The notes under the pieces: model-generated
Databases searched by the model: none
What the model was told of the DNA's origin: nothing
Seen by the model: only the letters and a program-made list of their open reading frames with translations
Assembly (NCBI GenBank): GCA_030063045.1
Contig: JAQSEB010000002.1
Span: 62,001-126,000, forward strand
From: Pratylenchus scribneri
Taxonomy: Eukaryota; Nematoda; Chromadorea; Rhabditida; Pratylenchidae
Direction: 5' to 3'
DNA length: 64,000 nucleotides
Made by a program: the position numbers and the translations under genes
Part shown: in pieces, positions 36,581 to 49,300 of the stretch
How positions within the stretch are numbered: the stretch's first letter is position 1
How the letters are laid out: the number at the start of each line of letters is the position of its first letter

Positions 36581-38299
36581 AAACATCCTGATTTTGCCAA
36601 ACATTCTGTTTTTCACAAGATTTTCACAAACATTCTGATTTTCACAAACATTCTGATTTTGCCAAACATTCTGATTTTCACAAACATTCTGATTTTAACA
36701 AACATTCTGATTTTCGCAAACATTCTGATTTTCACAAACATTCTGATTTTCACAAACATTCTGATTTTGCCAAACATTCTGATTTTAACAAACATTCTGA
36801 TTTTAACAAACATTCTGATTTTCGCAAACATTCTGATTTTCACAAACATTCTGATTTTTCACAAACATTCTGATTTTCACAAACATTCTGATTTTCACAA
36901 ACATTCTGATTTTCACAAACATTCTGATTTTGCCAAACATTCTGATTTTAACAAACATTCTGATTTTAACAAACATTCTGATTTTCACAAACATTCTGAT
37001 TTTAACAAACATTCTGATTTTCGCAAACATTCTGATTTTCACAAACATTCTGATTTTTCACAAACATTCTGATTTTCACAAACATTCTGATTTTCACAAA
37101 CATTCTGATTTTGCCAAACATTCTGTTTTTCACAAACATTCTGATTTTAACAAACATTCTGATTTTCGCAAACATTCTGATTTTCACAAACATTCTGATT
37201 TTTCACAAACATTCTGATTTTCACAAACATTCTGATTTTCACAAACATTTTGATTTTGCCAAACATTCTGATTTTCGCAAACATTCTGATTTTCACAAAC
37301 ATTCTGATTTTGCCAAACATTCTGATTTTTCACAAACATTCTGATTTTCACAAACATTCTGATTTTGCCAAACATTCTGTTTTTCACAAACATTTTGATT
37401 TTGCCAAACATTCTGATTTTCGCAAACATTCTGATTTTCACAAACATTCTGATTTTCACAAACATTCTGATTTTGCCAAACATTCTGTTTTTCACAAACA
37501 TTCTGATTTTAACAAACATTCTGATTTTCGCAAACATTCTGATTTTCACAAACATTCTGATTTTTCACAAACATTCTGATTTTCACAAACATTCTGATTT
37601 TCACAAACATTTTGATTTTGCCAAACATTCTGATTTTCGCAAACATTCTGATTTTCACAAACATTCTGATTTTCACAAACATTCTGATTTTGCCAAACAT
37701 TCTGATTTTTCACAAACATTCTGATTTTCACAAACATTCTGATTTTGCCAAACATTCTGTTTTTCACAAACATTTTGATTTTGCCAAACATTCTGATTTT
37801 CGCAAACATTCTGATTTTCACAAACATTCTGATTTTTCACAAACATTCTGATTTTCACAAACATTCTGATTTTCACAAACATTCTGATTTTGCCAAACAT
37901 TCTGTTTTTCACAAGATTTTCACAAAACATTCTGATTTTCACAAACATTCTGATTTTTCACAAACATTCTGATTTTCACAAACATTCTGATTTTCACAAA
38001 CATTCTGATTTTCACAAACATTTTGATTTTGCCAAACATTCTGATTTTCACAAACATTCTGATTTTCACAAACATTCTGATTTTCGCAAACATTCTGATT
38101 TTCACAAACATTCTGATTTTCACAAACATTCTGATTTTCGCAAACATTCTGATTTTCACAAACATTCTGATTTTCACAAACATTCTGATTTTCACAAACA
38201 TTCTGATTTTGCCAAACATTCTGATTTTCACAAACATTCTGATTTTCACAAACATTCTGATTTTGCCAAACATTCTGATTTTCACAAACATTCTGATTT
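36581..38299 (+). repeat. Minisatellite of about 95 copies of an 18-bp unit
   Basis: The unit is AAACATTCTGATTTTCAC with third-block variants (GCC, AAC, CGC) and occasional one-base insertions. The 18-bp period and lack of stops keep several frames open on both strands (HKHSDF or MFVKIR repeats), but there is no start context, signal or known family. Variant blocks repeat in higher-order order, for example around 37130-37250 and 37490-37620. Confidence 0.95.
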
Positions 38300-38735
38300 A
38301 AAATGCCCTAATATTTAAGCAATTGTTATGTTATTATTATTTATTTTATTTATACTTTGACTGATGATCTTCAATGCTTAATTTGACCACTCCCACCTAC
38401 TATATAATATAATTTACCTTATTGTTTTAATTTCCTATTTTTATTCTGTGGGTAAACTATAAAATTATTTTTGTAGTCAATTTTTGACCATATCAAAAGG
38501 CCAGAGGAAGGAATAGTAGATCGGTCATAAAGCATAAAATTCATAGAATATATACAAATGTATAATTGGTGGGAATGGGTAATGGAATAATTTATTTATA
38601 ATTAAAAATAAATTCCCGACAACAAAATCAAATCAAATTAAATATAAATGAATTGTTTTCAACCAAATAACATAAAATGAGGGAATTTTAAATTTTTTAA
38701 TTTCCATTTTTGGCATCCAAAATAGCTTCCATAGT
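38300..38735. other. Spacer between minisatellite and eIF3L 3' end
   Basis: AT-rich sequence containing the 3' flank of the eIF3L gene (minus strand). Nothing else was recognised. Confidence 0.5.
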
Positions 38736-41275
38736 TCAACTTTTTCCGGCTGCCGCATTTTGTTGTATACCAATGGCCTTCACTTTTTGGGTTATCTGTG
38801 AAATGGAAAGGGTGGGAAATTAAAAGAAAAAATTAAAAATGGATTCAACATTTTATATGGGAAATTAAATTTAAAATTAGGGGAAAAATTCCAAAAATAA
38901 ATGGCTAAAATTCTGGCCCTTTCCCAAAAAAGAATAAAATAAATTTCCCCAATTTTCTTACCTTTCGAAGGTTAACAATTTGTTTGATGAAATATTCGCC
39001 AACTCGTCTGGCCACTTTTGTATCCGCAATCATTATCATATCCTATTTTAATTAACATTCCATAATTAATTAATTAATACAGCAATTTTGTTCTCACTTT
39101 GTCCACGTAAAAGTCCAAATCGGTGAATTCATCGCCGGTCGCATCTTTGTCAATTGTTTCTTTTCCCAATTCGGCCACAATCATTTTATAGGTGAGCAAT
39201 TTGCCCAAGAATGAATCCACTTCCGTCTCGGGAACATCCATAAAACTGGCCAATTTTTGAATGGGCAAAGTCGTATAACTGAAAATTATTTGAAATTAAA
39301 AGAATAATTTAAGTACTCAAAATGAATAAACTCACAGTTTCAAATAGCCGCGCAAAATTGGGAGGCTAATTTGACTTTCAATTCCCTCCAAAAATGCATT
39401 GCATTGACGAATGAGGGGTTCCTAAAAAACAATTATTGAAATAATTCCTCAAAATATTATTTATTGCCCACCTTTGCCACACTGCTTCCCTCGTAGACCA
39501 CCGTGGTTGGGGACAGAAATTTTGGGCATCCTTGTTGGAATGCATTTCGGAACTCGTCAATGTCACTAAAGACAAGAGAATATTTTTATATTTTTGGAAT
39601 CAAATTTTTGTTTATTTTTGGGTTTATAAAATATTAATTTGTCTGATTTTTGTACTTTTCGTTGAATTTTTTGCGTAATATTATTTAAAATTTTGAAAAT
39701 TAATTAACCGAATATTTCAATTTGGTCTCTCCCCTCCCATAACTTTTTCTCAAAAAAAAACATTTTTCCCAATTCACCCATTTGCCATTCGATTCATCCT
39801 CTCGCCGAATTTGTCCTGCAATTGTGTTTGAATGGACTCATCAATTCGTTGTGGTTGGAGCGTGAGGCAAATTGTCAGTAAATGATAAAGTTGCTCGTTG
39901 GTCTTCCCAATCACGTCATATTTCCCTGTTTTATTTCGCTGCTGTGGTTGCAGTTGTTGTTGCAAATTTTGGGTCCGTTGAATGTATAGAAGGCAATTTA
40001 TGAATATTTTGGTGGCCTCCGCGTAGTTTCGCATCATCATATGGGAAAAGCCGACGAAATAATGAAATGTAACCAAACAAGATGGAACCGAATTGTACAA
40101 ACTCTGAAAAAAAGACATTTAAATTATTTAATTATTTATTGGATAAACCTTTGGATCCATGTCCAAAAATTCCACAGTTTGCAGTGCTTGATGATAGTCC
40201 CCGAGGAGAACATGCGTCCGCAAAAGACCAATCAACGCAAAATATCCCAATTTGAAATAGAGATCATTGCTGCCAAATTCGCCGGCAACTTTGTCCGGAT
40301 CATCTTAAATTCGAACAATAAAATAATATTTTGTATAAATTGAACCTCCTTCTCGGATGGCTTTCAATTGTTCATTCACATTGGATTTGGTAAGCAGCGA
40401 GTAGAGAATGTTCAGCACAGGATAAATGTTCCAAGCCTAAATTTGGAGGAAAATTAGCCAATTATGGCCCAAAATTGGAATATATATTTTTAAATTTTTT
40501 TTGTTCTTCTATAATTAATTTATTGTTACTTACATCCCCATTTTGTTCCAATTCTTGCAAATCCTCAATCTCTTCATGACTTCTTTTGGCCGGATTCGCT
40601 TTGTACAAACAATACGCTTGGAATTGATAGACGAATTCATCGATGATGTCCCAAAGCCAAATATTTGGCTGAAATTGTATAATTTCTATTTTAAAATTTT
40701 AGTGGATGGAATAACCAATTGAATGTTGATTGGTTCATTCGGCACCGGCTCATCGTTGATTTTCTTGGTGCGCAAAATTTCAGAGAATAAATTCGAATAA
40801 TTCATGTAACTTTCGTAGCGATGCATTAGCGAAGGGCCTCGTTGCATGCGAGTGTACAAATCACGATAGTAGAGTTCCTTATAGAGAATCACAAAAATGG
40901 GACTATCTGATGAAATGGAAATTTAATTTATTTTTAATTGATTTTATTTTAATTAATAACCTGGGCCAACGACTCGCTCAACAATTTTCTCGTCTGGCCA
41001 CATTTTCTCGCTAAAATATTTTTCAGTCAGCGCCGAAAATCCATGTTCATAGAGCCCCTGAATTTCGGTCAGAGCTTCAGCCACATCGTCTGGATCATCG
41101 GATTTTGTCTTCTCTATTTGGTCTTTGAAAAAACGCAAAAAGAAGATCACATCTTCGGGCAAATCCACTTCAAAATCTGAACTATCAAAATTGAAGGATA
41201 AATTAAGAAATGATGAAAACCTCGATCATCGAAATCCCTCTCCGAATTGTCCGTATGATGTCGATTGAATGCCAT
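38736..41275 (-). CDS. eif-3.L: Eukaryotic translation initiation factor 3 subunit L
   Basis: eIF3L is a PCI-domain subunit of the eIF3 complex, which recruits the 40S ribosome to mRNA. Translation starts [15 protein letters not shown] at 41275. Diagnostic exons: [20 protein letters not shown] (about 41170-40962), [20 protein letters not shown] (about 40909-40720), [20 protein letters not shown] and the matching [20 protein letters not shown]. Then come [20 protein letters not shown] and [10 protein letters not shown] with MNRMANG (about 40120-39775). The PCI C-terminus has [17 protein letters not shown] and DLDFYVDK, then [13 protein letters not shown]. The order and spacing match animal eIF3L along its length. 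The stop is at 38736-38738. A diverging astacin gene starts about 370 bp upstream. An AAATTAG acceptor about 20 bases upstream of the ATG could accept a spliced leader. Confidence 0.93.
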
Positions 41276-41643
41276 TTTTAATCAATCTTCCAACTAATTT
41301 ATTAAATTCTATTTTAAATGAATCTAAAAACAATATTCGATGTCTTTAATGAATATAAAAAATGAATTAGTCTTTTAAGCTTAAAATTATTAGAAAATTC
41401 CATTCAAGATTAGTTTTAATGTTTAACGGAACGGTTCAACGTTCAATCAGAAAGCACATGTGCGCAAAGCAAATCGACCTCCTTGCAAAAAAAATCGGTG
41501 ATATAGCACGCGATAAGAAGAGGAAATAATAAATAAAACGCCATAATATTAAAATTTAAAAATGAATGAATGCCCCTCCCTGTTCTCTTGAGTTAAAATC
41601 GAGTGAAAACTGAAAATTGAATGATTTATGCAAATTTTTGTAG
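41276..41643. promoter_or_regulatory. Presumed divergent upstream region of eIF3L and astacin genes
   Basis: This 368-bp AT-rich stretch lies between two oppositely transcribed genes and so should contain both 5' flanks. No specific motif was identified. An undetected first exon of the astacin gene could lie here. Confidence 0.4.
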
Positions 41644-44425
41644 ATGTTGGATGAGATTTATGAATATGCAAATGTGCCAAGTGGAGGCCAATCTTCGCAG
41701 GCTCCATTAACCCCGCCAATTTCCCTGCCAACAACCCCATCCCTTCAACAACTTTTCCCATGGCTTCCAACACTTCCAACCATTGCTCCACCTTTTCAGC
41801 CCGTAACAACGGCTTCACCCTTCTTTGGCCAAATTGGTGATGAAAATAGTGGCCAAGGAATGCTTGAGGATGCGAGGCAACCGGCCGATGTGGCTAAAGA
41901 TTTGTTGGATGCGAATAAATTGATGCGTGCTTTTCTTCGAACAATGTCGAAGGACTCAAATAGGGTTGAGAGCATTTTTCGGAATCTTTCATCGATTCCA
42001 TCATCTTTATTAGCCTCTGAAGCCTTTGCCCGTTCGTAATGATGGCACGGAATTAGGCCGAAATCGACCCCTAATGGACCAATTATTTGAAAGTGATATT
42101 CTGTTGACGTCGAGGCAGATGAAGGCGTGGGTCAAATTGGGGAAAATATTGCCTGGGAATTTGTTCAGCCCCATTTGAAGAATTGTTTTGGCAGAAGCAG
42201 AGCGTAAGAATGGAAAGAGAAGGAAAAAGCGCAAAGTTATCACCGGTTCGGCATATCGTTGGCCAAAAGGGCAGCCAATTCCGTAGGTTCCCAAATAAAA
42301 TTATTCTAATTTCCCTTCAATTTTTCTAGCTTCACATTCCGCGAATCAGACAGTTTGATTAAAATCATTTTCTTGTAAATATTTCCTTAATCATTTATAA
42401 TAGAAAATTGGCGTCAAATCATTCAAAGCGGATTGAAACTTTGGGAGGCGGAAACTTGCCTTCGCTTCAGGGAAGGCGCCGGAATTGCCAAAGACCGTGT
42501 GGAATTCATCAGAGGCAGTGGATGCTATTCAAGCGTGGGCAGAACCGGTGGCCTACAGAAGATCTCAATAGGATATGGATGCGAGGATGTGAGTGGATTT
42601 GGATGGAAAGGAATGAATGAATTTAATGGGATAAATATTTTGTAGGAATTCAATTTAATTTAATCCAATGAAAACATTCAATAATTTGACATTGCCTCAA
42701 GCATATTCATTTTTACGCCAAAAAATTGACAATTTTTCCATTCACAGAAAGGCATTGTCTCGCATGAGGTGGGCCATGCACTTGGCTTTTGGCACGAACA
42801 GTCCAGGCCGGATCGGTCAGTCTTTACTGCCATTTTCGATCTATTCATTTGAGTAATTTATTTCATTAAAAGGGACCAATACATTCGGCTGGAGGATAAA
42901 TATATAATGGGCGGAACGGAGGGGAATTTCGCGAAACGAAGTGATTTGGAAAGTGATGGCATGGGATTGCCCTATGATTTGGGCTCCGTCATGCACTATG
43001 GCCCAAATGCTTTCACCGTGGATTGGGACCATGTGACCATTTTGACCAAGGATGGAAAATATCAACACAGTATTGGCCAAAGACAGGGTCCCTCCTTCAT
43101 TGATGTCAAACAAATCAATCGACTTTATTGCCATCGTAATTGGATTGGATTCGGTCTATTTTAATATGAATGCATAGATTCATGCCAAGGCACCACAGTG
43201 CAATGCCAAAATGGAGGATATGCCGACCCAAATGATTGCCTTCGATGCAAATGTCCACCCGGTTTGGGCGGACCAAATTGTGCCAATGTGGAACCAAGTG
43301 AAGGTGCACACCGAATATTGGGGCACATTTACCATATTTTTTATAAGAGCCTCAGGGCTAAAATTTCAGAGATTTTTAGAAGCGGGAAGGGGCTTCAAAT
43401 AGATAAGGGTCTTAAAAATTTCTTAGACCTTCATAAGTGGAAGCTTTTCTAATTTTTTGAGCCAAAAAACGCTTATTTCGACCTAAAATTTAGTTTTTGG
43501 TGTAAATTTTTCGATGGGGAGGATAGAGATGAGGTGGCTTCTAAAGGAAAAATTCCGTATTAATTGAATTTCTTTTGAATAACATTTTTAATGTTTTTAA
43601 ATGAATGCACCCATTATAAAAAGAATTTAAGATTTGCTTTGTGGCGGCGAATTGATGGCCACCGGCATTTGGCAACATTTAACGCATAAAGGCAAAAAAC
43701 GATGCATTTGGCGAATTCGGGTATTGGGGAAAAGGCCATTCTTTTTAATTTGTTAAAAATTTTTGTGAATTCATTTTCCAATTCCTTTAAATTTGGCAAA
43801 AATTGAAATCTCAACAAAAAATAAATTCAGGCCGACGGCCAACACCGAATTCGTTTTCTGTTGGATTCCGTCGATTATCCGTGTTCGACCACTTGTCATT
43901 CATTTTTGGAAATTAAACACAATTCTGACTTCCAACAAATTGGTTTTCGTGCCTGTTGTGAGGAGAAAGCGGTGGAAGTGCTGTCGGAACAAGCCGAAAT
44001 TCTGGTGATCACGGATCCACGCGAAATGAGCGGACGCGACGGTGCCTTCACTCTTCGATACATTGCCGATGCCGGAAGTGGTTTGTGATGGGGAAAGACA
44101 TTAAATGGCAATGGAATTAAATTAAAAACAAATAAATAATTATTAATTTTAGGAAATTGAACCAATTTTTCCAAAATCAATGCCACTAACAATTGCCCAT
44201 TTTTCAGGTGCCCCACTTCCCCGTCCACCTCCCCCGGCCTGGATTCCGGGCCGTGAAAATCGTCCATTCCGGGGTGTCCAAAACAAGGGTGGCGTAATTG
44301 AAAAATTCATCCTAAATGCCATTCCCCGTGTGCGGGACCCGGATCGGCCCGTCGAATCGGTGGCATCCATCCTCACCGACTATTTTGCCGCATCAATTTT
44401 GGGCGTATCCAAAAGGAGGAAATGA
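41644..44425 (+). CDS. Astacin-family zinc metalloprotease (NAS type) with EGF and CUB domains
   Basis: Secreted astacins process cuticle collagens and other extracellular proteins. A prodomain (from 41644) ends in a basic cleavage site GKRRKKRK, before [16 protein letters not shown] (about 42235-42283). The catalytic domain contains [40 protein letters not shown], the zinc site [18 protein letters not shown] (about 42764-42816) and the Met-turn SVMHYG. Next come an EGF-like exon ([16 protein letters not shown]), CUB exons ([33 protein letters not shown]) and a Pro/Arg-rich tail ending SKRRK. One intron, about 41963-42012, is inferred because it restores frame between SKDSNR and [11 protein letters not shown]. 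The join before the cleavage site is unresolved. No signal peptide is visible at the 41644 ATG, which follows TTTTGTAG directly, so the true start may be further upstream. Confidence 0.9.
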
Positions 44426-45132
44426 TGAATTCAATCCAATTAAAATGAATGAAATGGCTTTATTTTTGTATTGTTTTATTAGAATAAAAAATGTGCAATT
44501 CATTGGGGAATTTGATTAGAAAATGAATTGAATTTATTTATTTAGTTAATGGCTAAGGTTTTTCAAAGTCGGTTTTAACAAAGGTGTCGGATTTAAACCC
44601 AGTTTTTTCGGTTCGATTTTTTGAGCAAAAATTCAAAATTTCGGTTTTAAAATGTATCGATTTTTTGAAATCGAAACCGACTTTGGAAAACTCTATTAAA
44701 TGGCATAATTTGATTAAAAAATGGATTTTGGCCCTCATTTTGTCTTTAAATTCCTTCCAGAAAAAAATGCCCCTTTTGGTCCTAATCCGGGCTTTCGTTC
44801 GAAGGCCTAAAGCTCCCAATGGTCCAAAGAATTGGAGCAGGATTAGAGGCGAATCAACTTTAAATTATTTTTTATTAATTGTGCAGAAAAAATGATAAAA
44901 ATGTGAATGGGAAAAGAAAACAAGAGAGGGAAAAGGAGTGGGTCTAAAAAGGCAGATTGGGGCAATATTTGATTGATTGGGTGACAGGTGATGATTAGGC
45001 AAAGAAAGGGGGGGGGGGTACAGTTACAGTAGGATGGATAAGAAAAGTCCTTATTAGACATTATTGGCATTGACAGCTCCAATCCAAAAATGTTGAATAT
45101 TTTTGCATAAATTTTCTTCTATCAATTTCAAT
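44426..45132. other. Convergent intergenic region with a small inverted-repeat element
   Basis: 3' flanks of the astacin (+) and HMG-box (-) genes. It contains the short inverted-repeat element listed at 44557-44692 and a poly-G run at about 45009. No gene was recognised. Confidence 0.5.
44557..44692. mobile_element. Short MITE-like inverted-repeat element
   Basis: About 20-bp imperfect terminal inverted repeats, GGTTTTTCAAAGTCGGTTTT and GAAACCGACTTTGGAAAAC, enclose about 95 bp rich in TCGGTTTTAA motifs. No target duplication was confirmed. Confidence 0.5.
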
Positions 45133-45715
45133 TCATTCCGTGCCTTTTTCCGCATTGTCCATCTTTCGTCCCAATAATTCGAATGCCCTTCGACTTGCTT
45201 TTGAACGAAGTTGCATTCGACGCAATTCCTTCAGCCTTTCTCGGTACATCTAAATAAATTCATTTTTGTCTTCAAGTAAAATCATTGGCACTCACCATTT
45301 TCTCTTTGCGGCCCATTTTTTGCCATCTTTTTGCGATTGTTTTCGAAAGTTCCCCAAAATTCATGGCCGATTTTCCATTGTTTTGTTTTGTTCGAATTTC
45401 GCTTTGAACTTCCCGAAAAAAGAGGGCATAGGCGGACCATGGACGAATGATTGGGGCGGTGGCATTCATGACTTCATTCCTGGATGAACAATTTTGAGGT
45501 TGGCCGCCGAACCAATTGGTGGGCAAAGTTGGCTCAATTCCATCCAATCCTGGCTGCGGCTGGTAGCAAACATTATTGCCCTTTTCTTCATCTTTGTTGA
45601 ACATTTTTGCTGATGACAAACAATTAGAGGAATTTTGGACAGGTTGTGGGAGATAGTTTATTCCATTTTCTCTTTGCTCCATTGGAAATTTGTGCCGTTG
45701 AACAAGATTTAGCAT
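45133..45715 (-). CDS. TOX-like HMG-box protein
   Basis: Two exons (45715-45296 and 45251-45133) give a small nuclear DNA-binding protein. A Gln/Asn-rich N-terminus of about 80 residues precedes one HMG box: RPWSAYALFFREVQSEIRTK, then NFGELSKTIAKRWQKMGRKE, then MYRERLKELRRMQLRSKA. SAYALFFR(D/E)xQ followed by FGELSK is typical of the TOX/HMG subfamily. The C-terminus ends EKGTE. A TTTCAG sits nine bases before the ATG, a good spliced-leader acceptor candidate. It lies tail-to-tail with the astacin gene. TOX proteins bend DNA and regulate transcription; the targets here are unknown. Confidence 0.8.
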
Positions 45716-46394
45716 TTAAATAGGCTGAAACATTTATTTACACATAAATACTGTATTGGAAATTGAATTGGAAAAGGGGAAAAAGCAAAATGAATTATGA
45801 TTATGATTATGCCTAAAGGAAGGAAATGTTCAACAGAAAATAATAAAGGACAGAATAGACAAATTGGAAGAGGATTGGCCTTTTTTTCCCAAAGGAATGC
45901 GCAATCCATGGAAAGGTGGGCATATTGAAGGAGGAAGGCCGAATGTAATGGCCACTAATTATAGAGGAAAAATATGAATAAAATGGAATGAACATATTTT
46001 GCCAAATGGCCGAGAAAACAAAGCCAAAAATGGGGCAAGAAGGAAGGGTGGATTAGAAGGGAGTGGATTAATTTTTGGTCCATTCAAATTGGTGGATTGA
46101 CTTGTTGCATTTTTGGAGGGAATTTGGAGGGAATATAAAATATTTATTTAGATTATTTCCGGAAAGTTTTTTAATTCAATTCTTTCCGGAAAGTTTTAGT
46201 TAGAATTTTACCCCTAGAAATATTTGACCAGAAATACAAAATTCCTACAAAGCACATAAAACAAATTTATTTTGATTCTAAATCCAATATGTCAGTTTAA
46301 TCGTAAAATGTGAATTTTTAAAAATGTTCTCCATAAATTTGATCATTTCTTCCTCAATTTTTGTATTCTTTTTTCCATCTTCTATTCCCAAATT
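45716..46394. other. Intergenic region between HMG-box gene and last SELENBP1 exon
   Basis: 5' flank of the HMG-box gene and 3' flank of the methanethiol-oxidase gene, both on the minus strand. No additional gene was recognised. Confidence 0.5.
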
Positions 46395-49300
46395 TTATGT
46401 CCAAATATCTGAGGTACAATCGCCGCCAGGGTAACGCATTTCATGGGCCAAATATGGCCCATTGGGCAATGCTTCAGATTTGCCAAAATCCACACGGAAT
46501 GCGGGATTCACACGAAGGCCGCCTTTCTCCGTGTCCACATCCAATTGGAGCATTGTTGAACCTTGGCTGCAAAAATATTTATAATTCATTAAATTCTTCA
46601 GATTAAATTTCCATTTATTTTTTGCAATTTTTCTTGCAATAAGCCTACTATTTAGAGTCCAATAACAATGAACTACTTATCATCAAAAAGGTCCAATAGG
46701 ATGGATGGCCTTTAGTAGTCAGAATTTTGGATATTTTCTCATATGTTGACATGCCATTTTTATTCAATTTCTTTTGTTTTTTTAAACCAAATAATTTGTT
46801 TTTTCCCGTCTAAATTGAACCTGCTGATCAACAACAGGAATAACGACCCCAACCCAAATATTGGGACCATAAGATTATTGCATTTCCCATCGATCAGTCC
46901 CCTCCCCATTGTGCATCGTTACTCATTTCACTCCCACTCATTTGCCCTCCAAAAACACACTTTAGGGCCCAAACAAATGGAAGCACTCATTTGCGAGACT
47001 TCATGTTCGCCCATTTTTCCCTTCCCTTCAATAGCTTTCCCCAACAGCCTTTTTGAATGACGCTAATCCACCTAATTTTCCCAGCAGCCGGCTTCTCCTC
47101 TCAAATCCACTTTTTGCCTTTCATTTCTCTCTTGAACCGTTCAATTCCTTCAAAACACAACTCAAATCCCTCATCTCACCCTGGAGGGAGAAAATCTGGC
47201 TTGATGGAGCAAATCGGCGTTAAAATAGAAGGCAAAGGAAATAAAGACGTGAAATAAGGGGGAAAGGCCAGCAGTTGGTTTTAAGCCACAAACCCCCCAG
47301 AGCAAATTTATCGCCAGCCGGTGGCTATCAAGGCAAAATCCCTCCATATCTCTCATAGGAGACCCTTTAAAACTTTTTGCCTTACAATTTGTCTCATTCA
47401 TTTTGTCCAAAAAACCTTCGAATATTTTCCATTTTCCCAAAATCTTTAATACTATTAAATTTAAATTCCAATTCATATTTTTATTTTCACCCCAACCCAA
47501 ATCTTCCTTTTTAATTAAATATAAATAATTTTGTTAGCCAAATTCACTTCGCGTAAATGATGTTTTTGCGCCTTCTTTTGCCCATTTTCGGGTTTTTAAT
47601 CGCATTTGGCAGTGTAAATGCCGCATTGAAAACTGCCGAATTACATTGTGGGTTTTATTGCCTATTCCTTATCCCTCATAATTTTTTAGGCATGTTCCTT
47701 GGCTATCCCGACTTGGAATATGATGGTCAGTTTTTGGGCGGGGATGAAAGGCAGATCAAATTTCAATTTTATTTTTAGGCTTCGATCGGACGGAAGTAAG
47801 GCAAAAGATTGAGGGGAAATTGGCCAAAAGATAAAGGAATGAATTGAGACAATTTTACAACAATTTATAGGTTTTGGGCGAGAAAAACTTCAACAAAACT
47901 TGCTTTACGGAAGGCGCAAAATCCGTTGTTTTCTTCAATGATGTGGAAGAGGATGGTAAATATAATTAATTGAACAATAAATGGAATAATAAAAAGAGAG
48001 GGGGAGTGGAATTTGTAATTTTAATTCATTTTGAACCAATTTTGGACATCCATTTTATTTAAATCCCCTTTTAAAATGCAAAAATGGATTAATAAATTGT
48101 TGTGGCCTAAATTGTTCATTTTTCCATTTTAAGATGATGAATTCGACCAATATGAATGCTTCCTACAGGCAATTTAACCTCACAGTATTTCCAGCCAATT
48201 CCCTCCTTTTTAATATTTCAGTTGTCCGCCCAAGTCGGTTGCCTTTTCCTTTTAAAATTCCACAAATATTCTTCCTTCCAATTAGATTATGACAAAACGC
48301 GGTTATAATTTCTACACGGTATTCAAATTTATTAAATTTAAATATTCGGATTAATTTTGGGAATTTTGGAATGGGGTTTAAGGCTTAAATAATTGAGGGC
48401 ATGATTGGATAGAGCTTAGACTTAATTAATCAAAAGTTTATTTTTTACCACATATTCCCCTATCCCAAAAAGGTAAACACAACGCGTGAACCTCGATTGC
48501 GTGCGCAAGAGGAAGTGGACAAAGGCGAGGACACAATCCACGTTTATAAGGATGGTTACAAAATCGAATACAATGGAGTCCGGGGTACTCAAACATTTTT
48601 GGTTCAATTATTTTTTCGCGCAAAATTTCAGATCCAGAAACATTCGTCTCCTGGCTAATGGATGTAAGAATGGGGAAAAAAGGGAATTAATTAATTAGTT
48701 AGTCATTTTGCAATTCCAAAAAATATTTTAGACAATTTGAATGGAACGGATTAAATTGAATTTATTAGATCCCCGATGATCCAGTCACGATCATCAATGA
48801 CAAATTCGATTTGGAGGAATTCGAAGAATTGGACGATGATTGTGTCCGAATAATTGGATATTTTGGTGGGAAAATTTGACAAAATTAAATTCAAATTCGA
48901 AATTTACGTAGAGCCGGGCAGTGCGGCATTGAAAGAATTTGAAGAGGCTGCCGAGGAGTTCATGGGTGAAGTGGAATTCTTTGCGGTGGTGACCAGCTAT
49001 TGGGCCAAAAAAGTCGGATTGAAAAGAGTTGGGGAAGTGCAATTGCTGCATCCATTCGAGGATGACCCAATTTATGCGCCATCAAATGTGGACACGGAGG
49101 AGGAATTCGAAGATTGGGTAAAATTAGGATTGATTACTAAATTATTCGGCCTTTTTATAAGGACAAATTATTCCCAAAATTAAAAAAAAAAAACAAAAAA
49201 TGGATTAAATTTTGTGCAGGTGGAAAAACATAAAGAGCCGGTGATGCAAAAACTTCAATTGGACAATTATTTTCATGTTTGGCGTGATCCAGAGGAGGAG

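Noticed and set aside
36581..38299. CRISPR-like regular repeats
   Set aside because: There are no unique spacers: the 18-bp units abut each other with a few variants. The genome is eukaryotic, so this is a minisatellite.
36527..38318. Long open frames with HKHSDF or MFVKIR repeats on both strands
   Set aside because: They are a by-product of an 18-bp repeat lacking stops. Frames shift at every one-base variant, and there is no signal or domain.
42668..42856. Separate small protein inside the astacin gene
   Set aside because: It is an out-of-frame reading of an intron plus the zinc-site exon. The in-frame reading gives [13 protein letters not shown].
46743..47260. Small plus-strand genes upstream of calsequestrin
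   Set aside because: No domain, signal peptide or splice support. The region lies inside the SELENBP1 intron.
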